Shown here: positions 6,329 through 15,556 of the stretch, in pieces
Position numbering within the stretch: the first letter of the stretch is position 1
Layout of the letters: each line of letters starts with the position of its first letter
NCBI GenBank assembly: GCA_963840565.1
Contig: CAWIZH010000005.1
Location: 1 to 64,000 of the forward strand
Direction of reading: 5' to 3'
Origin: VRUE01 sp963840565
GTDB taxonomy: Bacteria; Actinomycetota; Thermoleophilia; Solirubrobacterales; 70-9
DNA: 64,000 bases
Program-made: the position numbers and the translations under genes
The notes under the pieces: model-generated
Told to the model about the DNA's origin: nothing
What the model saw: only the letters and a program-made list of their open reading frames with translations
Database searches by the model: none

Positions 6329-8127
6329 TGGGAGAACCAGCCATCGGCTCGACGCTCGGCGGTTACCGGATCGAGTCCCTGATCGCCCGCGGTGGCATGG
6401 GCGTCGTCTACCGGGCGACGCAGCTGGCCCTGGAGCGCCCCGTCGCGCTCAAGGTGATCGCCGCCGAGCTGGCCGAGAAGGAGGGCTTCCGCGAGCGCTT
6501 CCTGCGCGAGTCGCGCCTCGCCGCCAGCCTCGACCATCCCAACGTCGTGCCCGTCTACGACGCCCGCGAGGAGGACGGCGAGCTGATCGTCGCGATGCGA
6601 CTGGTCGAGGGAGGTGACCTGCGCAAGCTGATCGACCGCGAGGGGCCATTGCCGCCGGCCCGCGCCGTGGCGCTGCTGAGCCAGGTTGCCGCTGCGCTCG
6701 ACGCTGCCCACGCGGCCGGCATCGTCCACCGCGACGTCAAGCCGCACAACGTCTTGGTCGAGGGCGAGCGCGCCTACCTCTCCGACTTCGGCCTCGCCAA
6801 GTCCTTCGACGGGACCGGGGCCGGCAGCGGCGCCTCGATCGTCGGCACGGTCGAGTACATGGCGCCCGAGCAGTGGCGGGGGGAGAGCGCCGGTCCGGCA
6901 GCGGACGTCTATTCGCTCGGCTGCGTCCTCTACGAGGCGCTGACCGGGATCGTGCCCTACGCCCGTAAGGCCGCCGACACCGAGCCGGAAATACCGCAGG
7001 GGATCGACGCCGTGATCGAGCGCGCGGTCTCGAAGGATCCCGCCGATCGCTATCGCACGGCAGGCGAGCTGATCGCCGCGGCCGAAGAGCGCGAGGACGC
7101 GAGCCTTGCCGCCACCGCGGTGCTCTCCGAGGGTGGTGGCGAGCCGACGGTCCCGATCGAGCGCGCCGGCGGTTCGCGCTGGCGATTTGGGTCCCGCAGG
7201 GTGCAGTGGCTGGGCGCAGCGGTCGCGGTTGGCGTCGGAGCGCTTGTCCTGGCTTTGACCCTGCTCGGTGGCGACGGCGTCTCGGTCTCCGATCCGATCC
7301 CGGTCGGCAAGGGCCCGCTGCGGGTCGCCGCCGGCGACGGAGAAGTCTGGGCGACCAGCGCCCCGGACGGCACGCTCTCGAAGATCAACCCGCAAACCCT
7401 GGAAGTGGCAGGGCCTCCAGTTCGAGTAGGGACCGGCGTTTCCGGCGTGGCAGTCGGCGCGGGCTCGGTCTGGGTCTCGAGCCCGCGCGACGGCCGAGTC
7501 CTGCGCGTCGATCCCGGCAGCGGCCGGGTGCTGGCGAGGATCGCCGTCGGCGGCAGCCCCGGCGCGATCGCGGTCGGCGACGGCAGGGTCTGGGTGGCGG
7601 ATGAGGCCGGAGCCGGCGTCACCGCGATCAACGCGCTCAACGGCAAGGTCTACAAGCGCGGCATCGTGCCCCACGCAGCGCCGCTGCGGCTCGCCGTCGG
7701 CGCCGGCGGCCTCTGGGTGAGCAGTGCCTCGACCAGCGCGGTGCGCCGCATCGACCTCGGCAGCACCGATGCCGGCGCGCCGATCCTCGCCGGCCGCGGC
7801 CCGGCCGGCGTAACCGTGGCGGGCGGCCTCGTCTGGGTAGCCAACAGCCGCGCCGGCACCGTCACCCGCGTCGACCCATCCCTGCACACGATCCTCGGCG
7901 ACCCGATCCCGGTCGGCGGTTCGCCCGGAGGAATCGACGCAGGCCCGGAAACCGTCTGGGTAGCCAACTCAGCCGACGACACGGTCAGCCGCATCGACAT
8001 CGCAGATGCCGAACCGATGGGAAGCCCGATCTCGGTCGGTCCCGATCCGGGCGCTGTCGCCGTAGGCGCCGACGCGGTCTGGATAGCCAACAACGGCAAC
8101 GGCACACTGACCCGAATCGAACCCTAG
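6328..8127 (+). CDS. Receptor-type Ser/Thr protein kinase with C-terminal beta-propeller
   Basis: A 599-residue membrane kinase. Residues about 13-270 form the kinase domain: catalytic Lys42 (VALKVI), HRDVKPHN at 134-141, DFG at 153-155 and APE at 179-181. The first glycine of the ATP loop is Ala (IARGGMG). A membrane span lies at about 295-312 (WLGAAVAVGVGALVLALTLL). The rest is about seven repeats of the YncE/NHL type (VAVGAGSVWVSS, VANSRAGTVTRVDP, VWVANSADDTVSRID), predicted to sit outside the cell as a sensor or anchor. It belongs to the PknB-like family but has no PASTA repeats. A nearby FHA protein (3799) is a possible phospho-partner. It is probably transcribed from a leaderless promoter at 6316. 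Confidence 0.88.
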   Translation: MGEPAIGSTLGGYRIESLIARGGMGVVYRATQLALERPVALKVIAAELAEKEGFRERFLRESRLAASLDHPNVVPVYDAREEDGELIVAMRLVEGGDLRKLIDREGPLPPARAVALLSQVAAALDAAHAAGIVHRDVKPHNVLVEGERAYLSDFGLAKSFDGTGAGSGASIVGTVEYMAPEQWRGESAGPAADVYSLGCVLYEALTGIVPYARKAADTEPEIPQGIDAVIERAVSKDPADRYRTAGELIAAAEEREDASLAATAVLSEGGGEPTVPIERAGGSRWRFGSRRVQWLGAAVAVGVGALVLALTLLGGDGVSVSDPIPVGKGPLRVAAGDGEVWATSAPDGTLSKINPQTLEVAGPPVRVGTGVSGVAVGAGSVWVSSPRDGRVLRVDPGSGRVLARIAVGGSPGAIAVGDGRVWVADEAGAGVTAINALNGKVYKRGIVPHAAPLRLAVGAGGLWVSSASTSAVRRIDLGSTDAGAPILAGRGPAGVTVAGGLVWVANSRAGTVTRVDPSLHTILGDPIPVGGSPGGIDAGPETVWVANSADDTVSRIDIADAEPMGSPISVGPDPGAVAVGADAVWIANNGNGTLTRIEP

Positions 8128-8237
8128 GCCGATCCCGGTAGGGGTGGAACGTCTTGTACTTTTTCGGCGCAACCTTGCGGCGTCAGCAGGCCACTCTCCA
8201 CCGAAAAAGTTAAGTGGAACCCCTACCGGGATCGGCC
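8127..8237. repeat. Nested 111-bp inverted repeat between kinase gene and tkt
   Basis: Outer arms of 19 bp (8127-8145 and 8219-8237) are perfectly complementary. An inner perfect pair of 10 bp (ACTTTTTCGG 8158-8167 and CCGAAAAAGT 8201-8210) lies inside. The left arm begins on the last base of the kinase stop codon and the right arm ends 21 nt before the tkt start, so the element fills the whole gap. It may be a structured RNA, a bidirectional terminator, or a small palindromic insertion. Confidence 0.7.
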
Positions 8238-8258
8238 CGGGCAATAGGATCGCCAGCA

Positions 8259-10313
8259 GTGAGCCGAGACCTCGACCAGCTCTGCATCAACACGATCCGG
8301 ACGCTCTCGATCGACGCGATCCAGAAGGCCAACTCCGGTCATCCGGGGACGCCGATGGCGCTCGCCCCGGTCGCCTACACGCTCTGGCAGCGCTTCCTGC
8401 GCTTCGACCCGGCCGATCCGATCTGGCCCGGCCGCGACCGCTTCGTGCTCTCCGCCGGCCACGCCTCGATGCTGCTCTACTCGCTGCTCCACCTGGCGGG
8501 GGTGAAGGCGGTCGATCCCGACTACGAGGTGGTCGGCGACCCAGCCGTCTCGCTCAAGGACATCGAAAGCTTCCGCCAGCTCGATTCGCGCGCTCCCGGC
8601 CATCCTGAGTACCGCTGGACCTCGGGCGTCGAGACGACCACCGGGCCACTCGGCCAGGGCGTCGCCACATCGGTAGGGATGGCGATCGCCTCCAAGTGGC
8701 AGGGCGCGCGGTACGGCGAGGAGCTCTTCGACTTCGACGTCTACGCGGTCGCCGGCGACGGCTGTCTGATGGAGGGCGTCTCCAACGAAGCTGCCTCGAT
8801 CGCCGGTCACCTCAAGCTCGACAACCTCTGCTGGATCTACGACAACAATCGAATAACTATCGACGGGGTAACCCACCTCGCCTACGACGACGACGTCGCC
8901 GCCCGCTTCATGGGCTACGGCTGGAACGTCACCCGCGTCGGCGACGCCAACGACACCGACCTGATCGCGACCGCCTTCGAGGAGTTCAAGGGTGAGCAGG
9001 GGCGACCGACGCTGCTCATCGTCGACAGCCACATCGGCTACGGCTCCCCGCACAAGGTCGACACTTCCGCCGCCCACGGCGAACCGCTCGGCGAGGAGGA
9101 GGTGCGCGAGACCAAGCGTGCCTACGGCTGGCCCGAGGACGCCCAGTTTCTCGTCCCCGACGGCGTCCGCGAGCACTTCGCCGCCGGGGTCGGCAAGCGC
9201 GGCGCCGGGCTGAGCGCCGCTTGGGAGAGCAAGCTCACCGACTACCGCTGTGAGAACGCCGGTCTTGCCGCCGAGATCGACGCGCAACAGAAGCGCGAGT
9301 TGCCGCAGGGCTGGGACGCCGGCATCCCCAGCTTCGATCCCGACGAGAAGGGGATAGCCACGCGCAAGGCCTCGCAGCAGGTCGAGAACGCGATCGGCGA
9401 GCACCTGCCCTGGCTGCTCGCCGGCTCCGCCGACCTCACCGACTCGACCTCGGTCCGGCTCAAGTTCGACGGTGCGGCCGACTTCGAGCCCGGCGCCTAT
9501 GACGGCCGCCAGCTCCACTTCGGCATCCGCGAGCATGAGTCGGCGGCGATCTGCAACGGCCTCTCGCTCTCCAAGCTGCGGCCGCTCTGGTCGACCTACC
9601 TCACCTTCTCCGACTACGCCCGCCCGGCGATCCGCCTCTCGGCGCTGATGGAGCTGCCGGTGATCCATGTCTTCACCCACGACTCGATTGGGCTCGGCGA
9701 GGACGGCCCGACCCACCAGCCGGTCGAGCAGCTCGCCTCGCTGCGGGCGATCCCCGGGCTCGACGTGATCCGCCCGGCCGACGCCAACGAGGTCGCCGAG
9801 GCCTGGCGGGCGGCGATCGACCGCAGTCACCAGCCGGTCGCCCTGATCCTCACCCGCCAGAACGTGCCGGTCTTCGACCGCTCCAAATACGGGTCCGCGG
9901 AGGGACTGCGCCGCGGCGCCTACGTGCTCGCTGACGCTGAGGGCGGCGACCCCGAGCTGATCCTGATCGCCACCGGCAGCGAGGTCGCCCTGGCGCTCGC
10001 CGCCCACGAGGAGCTGAGCGCCGATGGCATTCGCTCGCGCGTGGTCAGCATGCCCTGCTGCGAGCTCTTCGACCGCCAGGACGAGGCTTACCGCGACGCG
10101 GTGCTGCCGCCAGCGGTGCGGGCGCGGGTCTCGGTCGAGGAGGCCTCGACCCTGGGCTGGGACCGCTACGTCGGCCCCGACGGCGCCAAGGTCGGCATGC
10201 ACACCTTCGGCAGCTCGGCGCCGCTCAAGGATCTGCAGACCAAGTTCGGCTTCACCCCGGACAAGGTCGCCGAGGCAGCGCGCGCGGTGCTCGACAGTGC
10301 AAGAGTGAACTGA
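8259..10313 (+). CDS. tkt: Transketolase
   Basis: A thiamine-diphosphate enzyme that moves two-carbon units between sugar phosphates in the pentose phosphate pathway. GTG at 8259 gives 684 residues, the usual length, beginning SRDLDQLCINTIRTLSIDAI. Motifs are the substrate-loop NSGHPGTPM, the ThDP/Mg site AGDGCLMEGVSNEAAS with YDNNRITIDG, the acid in HFGIREHESAAICNG, and DSIGLGEDGPTHQPVEQ. The start is preceded by AGGA at a 9-nt distance and also by TAGGAT at 8 nt, so a leaderless start is possible. tal and pgi follow in one operon. Confidence 0.96.
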   Translation: MSRDLDQLCINTIRTLSIDAIQKANSGHPGTPMALAPVAYTLWQRFLRFDPADPIWPGRDRFVLSAGHASMLLYSLLHLAGVKAVDPDYEVVGDPAVSLKDIESFRQLDSRAPGHPEYRWTSGVETTTGPLGQGVATSVGMAIASKWQGARYGEELFDFDVYAVAGDGCLMEGVSNEAASIAGHLKLDNLCWIYDNNRITIDGVTHLAYDDDVAARFMGYGWNVTRVGDANDTDLIATAFEEFKGEQGRPTLLIVDSHIGYGSPHKVDTSAAHGEPLGEEEVRETKRAYGWPEDAQFLVPDGVREHFAAGVGKRGAGLSAAWESKLTDYRCENAGLAAEIDAQQKRELPQGWDAGIPSFDPDEKGIATRKASQQVENAIGEHLPWLLAGSADLTDSTSVRLKFDGAADFEPGAYDGRQLHFGIREHESAAICNGLSLSKLRPLWSTYLTFSDYARPAIRLSALMELPVIHVFTHDSIGLGEDGPTHQPVEQLASLRAIPGLDVIRPADANEVAEAWRAAIDRSHQPVALILTRQNVPVFDRSKYGSAEGLRRGAYVLADAEGGDPELILIATGSEVALALAAHEELSADGIRSRVVSMPCCELFDRQDEAYRDAVLPPAVRARVSVEEASTLGWDRYVGPDGAKVGMHTFGSSAPLKDLQTKFGFTPDKVAEAARAVLDSARVN

Positions 10314-10344
10314 CAAGACCCAAAGGGACTACGAAGGGAGAGCC

Positions 10345-11445
10345 GTGAAGGCCACCGCGAAACTGCACGAGCTGGGCCAGAGCCTCTGGCTCGACAACAT
10401 CACCCGCACGATGCTGGACGACGGCACGCTTGCCGGCTACATCGAGGAGCTCTCGGTCACCGGCCTGACCTCGAACCCGACGATCTTCGACAAGGCGATC
10501 TCCGGTGGCGACACCTACGACGAGCAGATCGCCGAGCTCAGCGCGGGCACGGTTCCCGAGCAGGGGATCGGCGCCACCCCCACCGAGAGGATCTTCTTCG
10601 AGCTCGCGATCGCCGACCTGCGCCGCGCCACCGACCTCTTCGCCGGCGTCCACGAGCGCACCGACCACGTCGACGGCTGGTGCTCGCTCGAGGTCTCGCC
10701 GAAGCTTGCCGACGACACGCAGGCGACGATCGAGCAGGCGGCCAAGCTGCACGCCGAGGCCGAGCGCGACAACCTCTACATCAAGATTCCCGGCACCAAG
10801 GCCGGCCTTGGTGCGATCGAGGAGTCGATCTTCGCCGGCATCCCCGTCAACGTCACCCTGCTCTTCGACCGCGAGCAGTACCTCGCCGCCGCTGACGCCT
10901 ACATGAAGGGGATCGAGCGGCGGATCGAGGCCGGGCTCGACCCCAACGTCGCCTCGGTCGCCTCGCTCTTCATCAGCCGCTGGGACGTCGCCGTCGCCGA
11001 CGAAGTCCCCGATGAGCTGCGCAACAGGCTAGGTGTCGCGATCGGCGGCCGCGCCTACCGCGCTTACCACGAGCTGCTCGACTCCGATCGCTGGCAGCGC
11101 CTGCTCAACGAGGGCGCCCGCGCCCAGCGCCTGCTCTGGGCCAGCACCGGGACCAAGGACCCGGATGCCTCCGATGTGCTCTACATCGAGGCCTTCGCCT
11201 CGCCCTTCACGGTCAACACGATGCCCGAGCCGACCCTGCTCGCCTTCGCCGACCATGGCGAGGTTGGAGAGCCGCTACCCGCCGATGGTGGCGACGCCGA
11301 GGACGTTCTGGCCAAGTTCGGCGAGGCCGGGATCGACGTCGACGCCCTCGCCACCCGCCTCCAGGATGAGGGGGCGGAGGCCTTCGTCAAGTCCTGGAAC
11401 GAGCTGCTCAAATCAATCGAGTCCCAGGTCGGGGCGCACGCGTGA
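10345..11445 (+). CDS. tal: Transaldolase
   Basis: Transfers dihydroxyacetone units between sugar phosphates in the non-oxidative pentose phosphate pathway. The 366-residue length and SLWLDNITR, SVTGLTSNPTIFDKAI, NLYIKIPGTKAG (the Schiff-base lysine region) and NVTLLFDREQY match the long transaldolase subfamily found with pgi in actinobacteria. The GTG start has a GAAGGGAGA ribosome site. The stop overlaps the pgi start by 4 nt (GTGA). Confidence 0.95.
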   Translation: MKATAKLHELGQSLWLDNITRTMLDDGTLAGYIEELSVTGLTSNPTIFDKAISGGDTYDEQIAELSAGTVPEQGIGATPTERIFFELAIADLRRATDLFAGVHERTDHVDGWCSLEVSPKLADDTQATIEQAAKLHAEAERDNLYIKIPGTKAGLGAIEESIFAGIPVNVTLLFDREQYLAAADAYMKGIERRIEAGLDPNVASVASLFISRWDVAVADEVPDELRNRLGVAIGGRAYRAYHELLDSDRWQRLLNEGARAQRLLWASTGTKDPDASDVLYIEAFASPFTVNTMPEPTLLAFADHGEVGEPLPADGGDAEDVLAKFGEAGIDVDALATRLQDEGAEAFVKSWNELLKSIESQVGAHA

Positions 11446-13082
11446 GCGAGGGGCCGGCGTTGCGCCAGCGGCCTGCCTGGGGGGCGCTGCAGAAGCACTA
11501 CGGGGAGATCGAGGGCACGCACCTGCGCGAGCTCTTCGACGCTGACCCGCAGCGTGGCGAGCGCCTGATCGCCGACGGTGCCGGCCTCCACCTCGACTTC
11601 TCCAAGAACCGCATCAGCGACGAGACGGTGATGCTGCTCGGCCGGCTGGCCAAGGAGTGCGGGGTCGAGGAGCGCCGCGAAGCGATGTTCGCCGGCGAGC
11701 ACATCAACGTCTCCGAGGACCGTGCCGTGCTGCACGTGGCGCTGCGGATGCCGCGCGGGCGTTCGTTGATCGTCGACGGCGTCGACGTGGTCAAAGAGGT
11801 GCACGAGACGCTCGACCGCATGGCGGCCTTCGCCGAGCGCATTCGCTCCGGCGAGTGGAAGGGCCACACCGGCAAGCCGATCCGCAACGTCGTCAACGTC
11901 GGCATCGGCGGCTCCGACCTCGGCCCGGTGATGGCTTACGAGGCGCTGCGCCACTACTCGCGTCGCGAGATGACCTTCCGCTTCGTATCCAACGTCGACG
12001 GCACCGACTTCGCCGAGTCCACTCGCGACCTTGATCCCGAGGAGACGCTCTTCGTGATCTCATCGAAGACCTTCACCACGCTGGAGACGATGACCAACGC
12101 TCGTACCGCCCGCGAGTGGTCGCTGGCGGGACTCGGCGGCGACGAGGCCGCGGTCGCCAAGCACTTCGTCGCGGTCTCGACCAACGCCGACGAGGTCTCC
12201 AAGTTCGGCATCGACACCGACAACATGTTCGGCTTCTGGGAGTGGGTGGGAGGCCGCTACTCAATGGACTCGGCGATCGGCCTCTCGACCATGCTGGCGA
12301 TCGGCCCGGCCCGCTTCGAGGAGATGCTGGCGGGATTCCACGCGATGGACGAGCACTTCCGCACCGCGCCGCCGGCGGAGAACCTGCCGGCGCTGATGGG
12401 CCTGCTCAGCGTCTGGTACGGCGATTTCTTCGGCGCCCAGACCTGCGGCGTCTTCCCCTACGACCAGTACCTGCACCGCTTCCCCGCCTACCTGCAGCAG
12501 CTGACGATGGAGTCCAACGGCAAGCACGTCACCCTCGATGGAGCCCACGTCGACTACGACACCGGCGCGATCTTCTGGGGTGAGCCGGGAACCAACGGCC
12601 AGCACTCCTTCTACCAGCTGATCCACCAGGGCACGCGGCTGATTCCCTGCGATTTCATCGGCTTCTTCCACTCGAACAACCCGCTCGGCCGCCACCACGA
12701 CCTGTTGATGTCCAACGTCTTCGCCCAGAGCGAGGCGCTCGCCTTCGGCAAGACGGCCGAGCAGGTGCGCGCCGAGGGCACGGCCGAGGAGGTCGTCCCG
12801 CACCGGGTGATGGAGGGCAACCGCCCTTCCAACACGATCCTCACCGAGCGGCTCGACCCGCACACGCTCGGCACCCTGGTCGCCCTCTACGAGCACAGCG
12901 TCTTCACCCAGGGCGCGATCTGGGGGATCGACTCCTTCGACCAGTGGGGGGTCGAGCTGGGCAAGGCGCTCGCCGTCGCGATCATTCCCGAGCTCGAGGC
13001 CGACGAGGAGCCGAAGCTCCGTCACGACAGCTCGACCAACGCGCTGATCCGCCGTTACCGCAGCGCCCGCCACGGGGAGTAG
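11442..13082 (+). CDS. pgi: Glucose-6-phosphate isomerase
   Basis: Interconverts glucose-6-phosphate and fructose-6-phosphate. It has 546 residues, the standard long bacterial form. Signature stretches are VGIGGSDLGPVMAYEAL, VSNVDGTDFAES, FVISSKTFTTLETMTNA, GGRYSMDSAIGLSTM, QLTMESNGKHVT and GEPGTNGQHSFYQLIHQG (catalytic Glu/His region). Translation is coupled to tal through a GTGA overlap, so carbon leaving the pentose phosphate pathway re-enters glycolysis from one transcript. A TAGGCT box overlapping its stop codon may drive cydA. Confidence 0.96.
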   Translation: MSEGPALRQRPAWGALQKHYGEIEGTHLRELFDADPQRGERLIADGAGLHLDFSKNRISDETVMLLGRLAKECGVEERREAMFAGEHINVSEDRAVLHVALRMPRGRSLIVDGVDVVKEVHETLDRMAAFAERIRSGEWKGHTGKPIRNVVNVGIGGSDLGPVMAYEALRHYSRREMTFRFVSNVDGTDFAESTRDLDPEETLFVISSKTFTTLETMTNARTAREWSLAGLGGDEAAVAKHFVAVSTNADEVSKFGIDTDNMFGFWEWVGGRYSMDSAIGLSTMLAIGPARFEEMLAGFHAMDEHFRTAPPAENLPALMGLLSVWYGDFFGAQTCGVFPYDQYLHRFPAYLQQLTMESNGKHVTLDGAHVDYDTGAIFWGEPGTNGQHSFYQLIHQGTRLIPCDFIGFFHSNNPLGRHHDLLMSNVFAQSEALAFGKTAEQVRAEGTAEEVVPHRVMEGNRPSNTILTERLDPHTLGTLVALYEHSVFTQGAIWGIDSFDQWGVELGKALAVAIIPELEADEEPKLRHDSSTNALIRRYRSARHGE

Positions 13083-13092
13083 GCTCGCCCAC

Positions 13093-14487
13093 ATGCCCTC
13101 GCTCGACGCGCTCCCGTTGGCAGCGTCGGCGTCGAATCTGCTCGCCGCACGTGAGCAGATGGCCTTCACGCTCGGCTTCCACATCGTCCTCTCCTGCCTC
13201 GGCGTCGCCCTGCCGGCGACGATCCTGATCGCCAACTACATCGGGCTCAAGCGCGACGACGCCGACGCGATGGAGCTGGCCCGCCGCTGGTCGAAGGCGA
13301 TGGCCGTCACCTTCGCCGTCGGCGCCGTCACCGGCACCGTGCTGAGCTTCGAGTTCGGCCTGCTCTGGCCACACTTCATGGAACGCTTCGGCGCCGCCTT
13401 CGGGATCGCCTTCGCGATCGAGGGGATCTTCTTCTTCATCGAGGCGATCTTCCTCGCGATCTACATCTACGGCTGGAAGCGGCTCTCCGGCTGGGCCCAC
13501 TTCTGGTCGGGGGTGCCGATGGCGATCACCGGAATCGGCGGTGCCTTCTCGGTCGTCGCCGCCAACTCCTGGATGAACCAGCCGCAGGGCTTCACCCTCG
13601 ACGCCGCCGGCAAGGTGGTCGACACCGACCCGCTGAAGATCCTGATCAACCCGGCGACCGGCTACGAGGTGCCGCACATGATCCTCGCCGCCTACATGGT
13701 GGTCGGCTTCCTCGTCGCCTCGATCTACGCGGTCGGGATGCTGAAGGGCCGGCGCGACCGCCTGCACCGGCTCGGGCTGCTGATCCCGCTGACGATCGCC
13801 TGCATCGTCACCCCGATTCAGCTCTTCGTCGGCGACACCGCAGCGCGCGAAGTCGCCGACCACCAGCCGGCCAAGTTCGCCGGCATGGAGTGCATCCAGA
13901 AGACCGGCACCCACCAGACCGAGTACGTCGGCGGCATTTGCACGACGAGCGGGGTCAAGGGCGCGATCCCGATCCCCGACCTCGACTCGCTCTTGGTCGG
14001 CTTCAGCCCAGATACCAAGGTGATCGGGCTGGCGGCGATCCCAAAGGACGAACGGCCGCCAGCGAACACGATGCTGCACCTCGCCTTCGACGCGATGGTC
14101 GGGATCGGCACCGCCCTGCTCGCCCTCGGCCTCTGGCTCGCCTTCGTCTGGTGGCGGCGGCGGGAGATCCCGAAGACGCCCTGGTTCCTGCGCGCGGTCG
14201 CGATCTCCGGCGCCGGCGCGGTGCTGGCCCTCTGGTGCGGCTGGATCGTCACCGAGGTCGGCCGCCAGCCCTGGATCGTGCAGGGCTACATGCGCACTTC
14301 CGAAGCGGTGACCGAGGCCAACGGGATCTGGTTCAGCTTCGCCCTCGTGCTCCTGCTCTACGCCGCGATAGGAACGATCGCAATCAAGGTCCTGCGCGCC
14401 ATGTCCCGCCGCTGGCGCGAGGGCACCGCCGACCCAGCGGGCACTCCCTACGCCCCGCCCTCCGAAAAGGCGGGCCGATGGGCCTGA
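13093..14487 (+). CDS. cydA: Cytochrome bd ubiquinol oxidase subunit I
   Basis: Subunit I of a membrane quinol oxidase that reduces O2 without pumping protons. The 464 residues carry about nine membrane spans. The haem-ligand helix AREQMAFTLGFHIVLSCLG near the N terminus and GWIVTEVGRQPWIVQGYMRTSEAVT near residue 380 (the GRQPW motif) are diagnostic. The quinol-loop region is short, as in the CioA/short-Q-loop group. TAGGCT (13080-13085) lies 7 nt before the ATG and there is no Shine-Dalgarno, so the mRNA may be leaderless. The stop codon TGA is supplied by the palindromic element at 14474-14522. Confidence 0.94.
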   Translation: MPSLDALPLAASASNLLAAREQMAFTLGFHIVLSCLGVALPATILIANYIGLKRDDADAMELARRWSKAMAVTFAVGAVTGTVLSFEFGLLWPHFMERFGAAFGIAFAIEGIFFFIEAIFLAIYIYGWKRLSGWAHFWSGVPMAITGIGGAFSVVAANSWMNQPQGFTLDAAGKVVDTDPLKILINPATGYEVPHMILAAYMVVGFLVASIYAVGMLKGRRDRLHRLGLLIPLTIACIVTPIQLFVGDTAAREVADHQPAKFAGMECIQKTGTHQTEYVGGICTTSGVKGAIPIPDLDSLLVGFSPDTKVIGLAAIPKDERPPANTMLHLAFDAMVGIGTALLALGLWLAFVWWRRREIPKTPWFLRAVAISGAGAVLALWCGWIVTEVGRQPWIVQGYMRTSEAVTEANGIWFSFALVLLLYAAIGTIAIKVLRAMSRRWREGTADPAGTPYAPPSEKAGRWA

Positions 14488-14522
14488 AACGTCCAAATAT
14501 TGGACGTTTCAGGCCCATCGGC
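14474..14522. repeat. 49-bp palindromic element, copy 1
   Basis: Two 23-bp perfectly complementary arms (14474-14496 and 14500-14522) flank ATA. The first 19 bases, GCCGATGGGCCTGAAACGT, are identical to the left arm of the element at 20443. The cydA stop codon lies inside the left arm, and cydB starts 14 nt after the right arm. Recurrence at two unrelated loci indicates a dispersed small palindromic repeat rather than an ordinary terminator. Confidence 0.8.
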
Positions 14523-14536
14523 GGGGGGTTTGGGGG

Positions 14537-15556
14537 GTGACGCGCGCCGACCTCTGCGCGGTGATCCTCTGGGTCGGTGCGACCTTCTACGCGCTCTTCG
14601 GTGGGGCCGACTTCGGCGGCGGGTTCTGGGACCTGGTGGCCGGCGGGGCCGAGCGTGGCGAGCGGCCGCGAGCGCTGATTCAGCGCTCGCTGACTCCCGT
14701 CTGGGAGGCCAACCACGTCTGGTTGATCTTCATCCTCGTCGTCCTCTGGACCGCCTTCCCGCCCGCCTTCAGCGCCGTGATGACGACCCTCTACGTGCCG
14801 ATCGCCCTGGCCGCGGTGGGGATCGTCCTGCGCGGCTCGGGCTTCGCCTTCCGCAAGTCAATCGAGGGCCTCGCGGGGCGCCGTGCGGCCGGCGCCACCT
14901 TCGCGATCTCCTCGCTGCTGACGCCCTTCTTCATGGGCGCGGTGGTTGGCGCGATCGCAGCCGGCAACGTGCCCGGCGATGGCAACGGCGCCCCCTTCTC
15001 GAGCTGGCTGGAGCCGCTGCCGCTGCTGACCGGGGCGATGTTCGTCGCCAGTGGCGCTTACCTCTCGGCCGTTTTCCTGATCGGCGACGCCCGCCGCGCC
15101 GGGGAAGGGGAGATGCAGCGCTACTTCGCTCGCCGCGCTCTCGCCGCCGCAGCTGTCGCCGGCGTTGCCGCCGCGTTCGGCCTGGTCGAGCTCCACGCCG
15201 AAGCGCGCTACATATTCGACCGCCTCCTGGACGAGGGCCTGCCGCTTGTGATCCTCTCGGCGCTCTGCGGGATCGGCGTCCTCGCCCTCCTGCTTTCGGC
15301 CGCGCGCCGCCCCGCTGCCGCCTCGCCCCACCTCCTGCGCCCGCTGGCTGCCGGTGCCGTGATCGCCGTGATCTGGGGCTGGGGCGTCGCCCAGTTTCCC
15401 TACCTGATCCCGACCTCGCTGAAGATCGCCCAGTCGGCGGCGCCCCCGGACACGCTTTCAAGCGTGATCGTCGTCTTCATCGTCGCCGCGATCCTCGTCC
15501 TGCCCGCCCTCGGCTTGCTCTACTGGCTCAGCCAGAAGGAGCTGCTCGGTGAGTGA
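14537..15556 (+). CDS. cydB: Cytochrome bd ubiquinol oxidase subunit II
   Basis: Partner subunit of CydA; 339 residues with about eight membrane spans. The N terminus WVGATFYALFGGADFGGGFWDL and the stretch TPVWEANHVWLIFILVVLWTAFPPAF are the CydB family signature. It starts at GTG, 49 nt after cydA, with only the palindromic element between, so the two should be cotranscribed with possible differential mRNA stability. The stop overlaps the next gene by 8 nt. No cydCD transporter genes are present in the window. Confidence 0.94.
   Translation: MTRADLCAVILWVGATFYALFGGADFGGGFWDLVAGGAERGERPRALIQRSLTPVWEANHVWLIFILVVLWTAFPPAFSAVMTTLYVPIALAAVGIVLRGSGFAFRKSIEGLAGRRAAGATFAISSLLTPFFMGAVVGAIAAGNVPGDGNGAPFSSWLEPLPLLTGAMFVASGAYLSAVFLIGDARRAGEGEMQRYFARRALAAAAVAGVAAAFGLVELHAEARYIFDRLLDEGLPLVILSALCGIGVLALLLSAARRPAAASPHLLRPLAAGAVIAVIWGWGVAQFPYLIPTSLKIAQSAAPPDTLSSVIVVFIVAAILVLPALGLLYWLSQKELLGE

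Noticed and set aside
8223..10316. 697-codon open frame on the minus strand across tkt
   Set aside because: It is antisense to a clear transketolase gene. Long antisense frames are expected in GC-rich DNA, and its residue composition is typical of such shadows.
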